A stretch of 64,000 nt of DNA from Parelaphostrongylus tenuis (Eukaryota > Nematoda > Chromadorea > Rhabditida > Metastrongylidae), in the NCBI GenBank assembly GCA_019055375.1, contig JAHQIW010006122.1, forward strand, positions 1 through 64,000, given 5' to 3'. Positions within the stretch are counted from its first letter, which is position 1. Each line of letters begins with the position of its first letter. The notes below the pieces were generated by a model. That model had not been told where the DNA came from. It searched no databases and worked only from the letters and a program-made list of their open reading frames with translations. Shown piece by piece: positions 56,950-64,000 of the stretch. The position numbers were made by a program, and so were the translations under genes.

Positions 56950-58980
56950 GCTGAATTTTTGCTGCGAAATAAATAATACTAAAGAGATTATAAGGTAGTT
57001 CGACTTGATTTTACAGCAACGTCGCTCTGAAGTTCCAGCTTAAAAAACTCATTCGCTAATCAAAGAGTGACCAAATTCCATGTTCAGGAATTCACATTTT
57101 TTGTGCTCTAAAACGGATGCCAACGAATGTGCTTTCCTTTATAGATTTTTTCATATAGACAATAGAAGTTGATGAGTGGAAACAAATATGAAAACATTTG
57201 ATATGGTACATTTTTGATTTGCATCAAGAGCAATCTCTTTTCTCATGAAAAATTCCCTGAAATAATGGATAAGAATGTGGTAGTTTAAAAGAATCTGAGC
57301 GCTCCTTTGTGAGCGATTGATTAGATTTTACTGCATTTATTTTAATGAAGTGTTAGAAGATAAAATCTGAGTGGTTGTTCTAATGAATTAAAGGCGTATT
57401 TGACTAGGGTAAGCTAATATAACACTCTCGGGTTAAGTGATTTTTGAAGGGCTAACTTTGAAATTGTCGGAAAGGGCAGTAATGACTCTATGATTGATTA
57501 TACGATCCCTCATTTCGACATATAATCCGTTTCGATACAGTTTTCAAAGATAGTCGATTTCTTATAGAACATAGATTATGTGGCGGGCGTTGACCATGAG
57601 AGGGTGTCACATGAACTATTCACTTCAAGTTCAGAGATTTCTGTTGGACGACTCCACTGTACTGAAGTAGATCATTATACCGTTAAGAAACACTGGCCAG
57701 TTGTTCTTCGCCGTCTCTCCGGTATATACAATGAAATGAATTGTGATTATTCTAGCATTTCTCTGGATTTCACTTGATAGTTTAACGAACGCCCACGTGG
57801 AATGAATGAAAATAAACCTGTGGGCCATCGCATCGAAGAATGCGACACCAAGGACAGAGATACGGTGATTTTAGCCGAATAATATATGTTACTAATCTAA
57901 TTTCAGCCTAATAATACAAGAAAATGATTGATTACGTATGCCGAGGTCACATCAAAGTAGAATTTTCGGGACATATAGAGATGTTCTATGATTTCTTTTG
58001 CATTTCAACACTTTTTGTTGGTTCGGTTGTCACTGTTTCAAAAAAAAATCATTCAGATAACAGCATAACCACTATCATGATCAATGATACGGAACATTTT
58101 GCTAGGAAAAGACTAAATGCCTTCTTTCCAGAGAGGGTGAGAACAGCATGCAAAGAAGTTGATGAGGTCACTTTTGAGCTGGCTGTGGTTCTTGAGTTTT
58201 TATCCCTCAGAAGGTGATTCAAAGATTAGGAAGGATGCTATCCGATGAAGCAGAAACAGGGCTTTCTCTGTGGCTATGGTAAAGTGGTTCATTCCACTTC
58301 TTCAAAATGTGTCCTGACGACTTTGCAGTATGAGGCTGTCGGTCAATCCATTGTGTCCATCGAAATATCTTTTTTGCGCCAGCCTATTTCATTTGAATGG
58401 TGAGCGATGGTATGACGACAGTGTTCAGGTGTTTGCCCAAGCTACTAGATCATACTTCAACATATCACAGTCTTTAGTCGATAGCCAGATTTGTAAAGAA
58501 AAAAAACTAAATATAACAATAATGTGAAATAAACTTGGGACAATCCTGTACTATTTGTGTACTGTAAAGAAAGTGAATCGGTGTAAGGAGGAGCAGACCA
58601 ATATAGCCATTCCCTTCAACTTCCAGACGGGTTCATTTCTCTGCAATATACCGTATAATAAAGCAATTACAAAATCCGCCTCAAACATGAGGATTTGAAA
58701 GAAGATCTTCATATATGCGACCTAATCACATACGTATTGTTCACTTACATACAAATCGTTTCGAGTGTTTCTTTAGACTACGCTCAAATTTCATTACCCG
58801 TTATAAGTATTTATGAGCTATGTATTTGGTCTGTTATGGGTACCTACACATTGAAACACACGTACTTCGGCCTTGCGACGTCTTCATTTGCACGGTGCCT
58901 TCGTTTGAGCCAGTCAATCTTGAGGAAGAACCCTTTCACGCATAGGTAACGCAGACGTAATATTTATACGCACCGTTTAA
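56950..58980 (+). repeat. Duplicated segment, second copy of 6100-7430
   Basis: Contains the same landmarks, with an extra stretch of about 550 bases (57100-57660) not seen in the first copy. Open stretches at 57580-57777, 57924-58217 and 58330-58527 are not recognised. Confidence 0.6.
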
Positions 58981-59240
58981 TGATAAAAACACCAAACGGG
59001 CATTATTGTACACCCGGTTGCTCTTGGCTGGTAATTGTGGAATATATCATTTGCTTTGAGAGTTACTTAAGACCTTGCTTGAATTTCAGTATGCCTGATA
59101 ATCCTCTTTAAGCCATGTATGTAGTCCGTTATGGACACTAATACAGTGCAATACACGTGTTTCGGCCCTACAGCTCGTCATCAGTCAGTTCCTCGGAAAT
59201 CTCGCCCTAATAGGCGAAGATCGATCACACCGATCTGAAC
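58756..59240 (+). mobile_element. Two foldback-family arms in tandem
   Basis: Two direct units: one from GTTTCTTTAGACTACGCTCAAATTTCA (58770) and one from GAGTTACTTAAGACCTTGCTTGAATTTCAGTATGCC (59060), each followed by a GAGCC/AAGCC ATGTATG motif, a GTTATGG motif and ACACGT(A/G)(C/T)TTCGGCC. The first corresponds to 7195-7420. The second is present only here. Confidence 0.55.
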
Positions 59241-61886
59241 AAAAGATGAAGTTGACTCAATGTCAGTATCATTCCATAATTTTCAACCTAACACGCAACA
59301 TTTTCTGTTTGAATATTCTATTTAGGTAGAAAATGGTTAGAAAACTGTCATTGAGGGAAATGAGTAACCCACATGAAACGAATCCGTCTTTAACAAACCC
59401 ATATCATATTATGGCTGATACGAAATCGAAGATCCGATGCAACACCCGCCAATGCAGCTAAAAGTTTCCTAATGCTGTCTTCTGTGAAATCTTCTTAGTT
59501 CCGAGATAAGTTCTCTACGTTGACCCAGCAAGGCCAAAGAGCATTCAGAAATAAGATCTTTATGCTAAATGCCTTCTGCCGCGCCAAATTTCTTTTGCTA
59601 TGCTCATGATATAAATCGTTTCGAATACGTTGCGGGTAGTAGAGGACAGCCTTTATCGATATAGAGAGATAAGGAGCTTAAAACAACATGAATTATAAAA
59701 ACACAGATGTTCCTGGAACTTTATAAGTACTCTTCTGCTTTCTGAGAGATTAATGATCATCAGTTCAGAGCCTTACATAGGAATCAAGAATAGGGATTCC
59801 TTACGAATGCCTCTCAGTCCACAACAATCGAAGCATGCATCAGCATTCCTTGGAGTAGCCAAACCTGGGATGCGACTTCGACGATCTTAACACATAGTTG
59901 CTGGACAACGAGAGAAGTGAACATGTTAATCACCACGCACATACGAGTAGGGTCTATCCCAGCCAGAATCCGTGTGTTGAATCTACAGGAAGGAATCGAA
60001 ATATTCTCAAAGTGTGTCATGTGTGGACCAAATGATAGGGAAAGTTCAGGACATTGAAAAAGTAGCTAGTGTAAAAATCAAGTTCAACAACGCGCCTCGT
60101 TTATTGGTTATGTATCTTTTTATTTCTATTATGTACATGCTAATAAGGTTACAAGTGTTGTCGAGCTTGTGCACCGCTACAAATGGGTTATTCACTTATA
60201 GCTCTTAATAAGAACTGCAGTGTGGAACATGGAGATCTGCGTATGGGAACAAATCCTACTCAATCCACAGTGGACAAATAAAAGTAAATTGGGACAGAAC
60301 AAAACCCATAAACTCCAACTGTGGTAAGTTTCTATCAACGAAAAGTCGAGGTCTAATGGATCAGTCAGTATAGTGATGCGATTTGAAACAACTCCAACTA
60401 TGATGGAATCGGGATAGTATTAACAACGGTTCTCGAAAATTTCTCCAGTTTGCTTCCGCCAGTGCTTCGGGTCTTTTTGGCACAAATATCCATAATTCTC
60501 CATGACGCTGCTATGCCTCTTCGCATTTCTTCAACACTCTCTCTTGCTCATCCTAAGATGTAAGTCCAGTAATTAAAATTTTGTGAAACAAATAAGGTGC
60601 TACACATCACATTTCGGAACTAGGAAAAACATCAGGAAACGTCATGAAAAGACCTCTGTGCCGAGAAACAGTCCAAATTTATGACAATGTGTGTATGCGT
60701 CTCCATTATCAGGGTCGACGTTAATTGTCCGTCGGAACCATTTCCAAGTTTTCTTCACCTTGAATACTATCACTCATTGAGGACTTGTCATGAAAGGATT
60801 TTCAGCACAAAGATACTGCCTCTCGCTCAGCCCAGAACAACCGTGCAGCTGCTACTAATACATGAGGATTATGCTTGCATCGCTTCAAGCGTCAACCGAC
60901 TGGGGACGTCGACCATCGTCGCTCCTCCATCCACATTGCTTCACCCCAATGCCGTCCGTGTACTATTTTGTTGTCATGATATTTCTCAGTCGGAGGTCCC
61001 ATCAACTTTGAGGAGGATTGTGTTGAACGAATAAATTACGACGAACGACATCTTACATCTTTGTTAAAATTTTCAAATATTTACGTAAAGGTCCCAAATT
61101 TTAGCAAACTGAAAGCACACTTACCTAAACAAGCATTCACATTCTTTCAGTGCACGAGCCGGCCTTTCTGACCCAAGCTCACGAAAGCCGGAGCGCATCT
61201 CTAGCCGAGCTGACTCTAACCAGGGTTTCATTTCGTGAATTACGAATACGAGCCTTAATGGATGAATCCTTCATGCTCAACAAATCTGGGACCGCACGTC
61301 ATGTTCGAAAAAATGGGGGCGTATATCTACAACTGTCACCCGTACCAGGATCCATGTGAGACCCATACTTCACGATGTGCCCTCAACGCTTGAGTCACTT
61401 GGCAGATTTGGTAAGTGTAAGGAATTAATCAACACCATTTAATCGTATTATCGAAAGGATAGCTCATAATGATGCGACAAGTTGTCTCCTTGTGCGAAAA
61501 CAATCGCATGCCTGTTACAACTTCCGGACTGACGGAGCAATCTATCAGTTAAGAGCTGATTACATAAGTGAATAGTTAAGTATCAGACTTCTTCAACCTA
61601 TCAGCTGTTTAGTTGTATTTCTTATATAACAACCACTTTGCTTATCCACTCTCACAGCAAATTTATAAGTCTAGAACGAATGTGACAACGTAATCTATTG
61701 AAACTGATAGATGTAAATTTCAAAAGTTGTCCTATATAAACGGTTAATAATTAACCATTTTTGTGGCTCTTCCGCACGACTGAGTAATAGCCATAAAAGA
61801 ACAGCCCCAAGGCACTTTCTGATCTCAAAAGAGCAAAAAAAATGCTGAGATACTCACTGAATGACTCTAATTCTGCCTGAACTTAC
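59240..61886. other. Unassigned stretch
   Basis: About 2.6 kb with no repeat partner in the window. Open stretches 59814-60020 (-), 60681-61034 (+) and 61150-61359 (+) are short and carry no recognised motif. No RNA gene is seen. Confidence 0.45.
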
Positions 61887-63713
61887 CCATTCGGTGTATT
61901 TGCCTAACTTCATCGTAGTTATTCTCTTGAGGAGAAATTTGACCCAACATCATACACAGTTTTGCGAAATCTGTATACGTAAAACTAATTCTGTAGACTT
62001 CCGATATTTCTGATGAATCATCACAAGCACAATTGATTTTCTCCTCGAATCTCTCAGAAAAGTCACTGAAACTGAATTCTCAAGTCCTTCTGTTGCTAAC
62101 TCTGCTCTCTTCCGATCACCCAGACACGACACAAGCCAAGCACTCTTCATGCAGATCAGTGCCGAAGGACGCGTTGCGTCGAGCTTTTCTAGAAGAGAGC
62201 GAGCACGTTCAAACTCGTTGTTTTCAGACTTCACCTTAACTGCAGCCATCCAGATACCCTCAGATTTAGCGTTATGTTGAAATGCCTATAGAAATAATAG
62301 GATAGTCACAGCTACGCCGGGAACATATTGTCGAAATCGTGGTCAAATGAAAGTTTTTTGAAAACCATAGTTAAGGACATGTAGAATGGCCCCACGTACT
62401 CTATGCCTGCATAATTGTCAGAAAAAAAATCGTCCAAAATAATTCATGGAATAACATATACACCCCTTAGCAAGAAGTTCCCTAGCTCTTGAGACAGCAC
62501 CATGTTGCCATCCTGATTTAGCAAACACTAACCATAGAAGTTCAACTTGTTGACAAGAAGTGGTTACATCAGTGAGAAGTGTTTCATATTCCTCGGTAAA
62601 TGTGAAATCATTTATTCTTGGGTATTTAAATAATATATGAAGTAAGAAGCAGATAAAAAGCGAACGTTGTTCCTTGTGTTTTTCTTTCTGAAAAAAGCAG
62701 CTAAAGCCAAATTCCCACACGTTTTTCCACGTTCTTCAAAGCATGGGAGTAAACTGCACGGTCACACGCTACCGCTCCTAAAAATACAGGCAAAATCCAG
62801 TCTTACAGTTTTATCTGTTCGACTGGAACAACCTGAGAGTTTCTAATCTTCATCATATCGATATGGTCATTTCCATCAATGAGATGTCTAAGCTCCTAAA
62901 AGCTGATCTTTGTAATCATAGAAAGATATATTGCCGTAGCTTAATTTGCAAAAGAGTCTGTATCCTCCGCCCAAGTTGCTTTTTTGGTCTTCGTCTTCAA
63001 CAACCGTGCCGATAACATCACGGCTTGAGCCACCCAGTGCCAAATCCAGTATTAACGAATATACTATCCTCAGAAAAGCAGTCACAACTGAGTGAGATTT
63101 ATATCTATTTCGCGAGCCAAACACGAGCCTAGTGAACACAAGATCTCAAATGGCGAGCCTTATGGCTTGACAAAGGAGTGTGTAACTAGCTCGTTGGGCG
63201 TCTATGCATCCTTCCTCCAGTGCTCACCATTCAGCTCCACCATATTTGCAGTCAAGAACGTTGAAGCCTCAATTCCAAATAAAAGAAGTCAAAAAACAAA
63301 ATTTTAAGGTGCAGAACGGCACTTATTACGTCAGACATAATTGAACTCCTCGCATTCACTCTTTCACCACGCCGTTGAAACAATGATCGCTAGAATATAC
63401 CTTCTGCAGAATACGACCAAGCATGTCCTTCTATTCGCGTTTCCTCCAGATGAGTAGCGCACATCAAATCTGACGATCGAAGGAATATGTTCTAGGCTTT
63501 ATTGCGAACTTTACTTGCATTTTCACGTGTCCAAACGTGCTATGGCCAAACCAGAGCTCGGTACTCGAACTAAAATAGTTTTTTCCATATAAAGTTTTCC
63601 AAGATAAAGAAAACAACGGAATAGTAAAAATGTACGCTCTACTCAAAGCATAAATGATCTCACCTACAACATTCCATGGCACCTGCTCGAGAACTTTGCC
63701 AAATACTTGAAAA
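61887..63713 (-). pseudogene. PRPF6 (prp-6, U4/U6.U5 tri-snRNP splicing factor) pseudogene
   Basis: Seven minus-strand blocks follow the order of the HAT/TPR repeats of PRPF6, a bridging protein of the spliceosomal tri-snRNP. They are 63713-63665 (QVFGKVLEQVP), 63569-63401 (TELW, LAIARLDT, LEET, GRILQK over three frames), 63272-63176 (ASTFLTANMVELNGEHWRKD, stop), 63040-62890 (SRDVIGTVVEDEDQKS), 62605-62466 (EEYETLL..VELLWLVFAKS..RARELLAK), 62285-62073 (AFQHNAKSEGIWMAAVKVKS..NNEFERARSLL) and 61970-61887 (DFAKLCMMLGQI). Splice borders survive in part, so it is a duplicated, not a processed, pseudogene. Frameshifts, a stop and a changed donor after LLAK (GGGTGT) disable it. It covers only a middle-to-late portion of the protein. 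The 5' part may lie beyond the window. Confidence 0.8.
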
Positions 63714-64000
63714 CTGTAAGAACCGATAAATTTCTCGACGCTGATCAGTCCCTAAGAGATGCTCCATTTGGCTCCGTCAAGCACGCTGGAGGTGAATGAG
63801 TGAATATCTGGACACTACAGTGACCCGCGATTAGTTTACCAGTGTATCAAGTTAGTGCTATTTTCCTCCCAAAAAGGTGTGGTAACTTTTGCCAACCCTA
63901 TAGAAATAGACAGCTTGTAGCAAGTAGCCCCTCTCAGAACTCTCCTTTGTGACACCATAGTATAGAGATCAAAATTTAGGTTCCCCCACACTTCATGTTT
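63714..64000. other. Unassigned window end
   Basis: Would hold upstream exons or intron of the PRPF6 pseudogene. I cannot align any further block with confidence. Confidence 0.4.

Larger units (their letters stand above)
52140..56950 (+). repeat. Segmental duplication block E
   Basis: Third copy of the gene block, from the family 5' flank to past the last exon. Two foldback elements have entered it (52487-52880 and 54119-55071). Both are absent from blocks A and B. Confidence 0.85.

Noticed and set aside
58330..58527. Possible transposase C-terminus (HLNGERWYDDSVQVFA)
   Set aside because: A faint resemblance to mariner-type ends, but no catalytic residues or terminal repeats could be located.
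60681..61034. 117-codon open stretch
   Set aside because: No motif, no start context and no second copy. Length is compatible with chance at this base composition.
1..64000. CRISPR arrays, rRNA genes or bacterial operons
   Set aside because: No regularly spaced short repeats, no rRNA-like sequence and no tightly packed long open frames. The window is eukaryotic.

Overview
This looks like accessory chromosomal DNA from a nematode, probably a strongylid (hookworm-like) worm. There are no bacterial-style operons. Introns are often short (63-110 bp) with GTAAGT donors and TTTTAG/TTGCAG/TTTCAG acceptors. A conserved TTTTAG|GAACATG site resembles a trans-splice acceptor. Several RTE-type non-LTR retrotransposon copies are of a kind I associate with Necator/Ancylostoma. 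The genus is an inference.

Most of the window is a mosaic of decayed segmental duplications. Three related blocks (about 1-6100, 14060-19010 and 52000-56950) each carry a five-exon gene for a small secreted protein of unknown function. All three are broken by different frameshifts, stops or insertions, and further orphan first exons lie at 25599-25707 (-) and 41208-41295 (+). The blocks sit in a recurring order: gene block, then a 6.1-7.4 kb type block (again at 56.9-58.96 kb), a retrotransposon 5' region (7.4-8.3, again 45.4-46.8), the retrotransposon (8.3-11.1, again 46.8-49.6), a shared 3' flank, a second block with older retrotransposon debris (11.9-14.1, again 49.7-52.0), then the next gene block.

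From 9.9 to 39.5 kb inverted duplications follow one another: 9880-11850 with 19020-21345; 21440-23010 with 30926-32580; 23049-24015 with 25880-26868; and 32584-34845 with 37210-39473. The second and fourth meet at about 32.58 kb. The centre of the nested pair holds the one gene that reads cleanly across introns (24431-25281, minus), of unknown function. The arms of the 32.6-39.5 kb pair carry an exon recognisable as the C-terminal ankyrin part of glutaminase.

The rest is scattered mobile elements and relics: perfect and composite palindromic (foldback) elements at 4445-5169, 52487-52880 and 54119-55071; a palindrome with a tRNA-like sequence at 26889-27215; a tRNA-derived SINE at 35640-35833; mariner transposase fragments; and a decayed intron-containing PRPF6 (prp-6) splicing-factor pseudogene at 61887-63713. 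Long stretches (27.2-30.9, 39.5-41.2, 41.3-42.3, 44.6-45.4 and 59.2-61.9 kb) contain nothing I can name.
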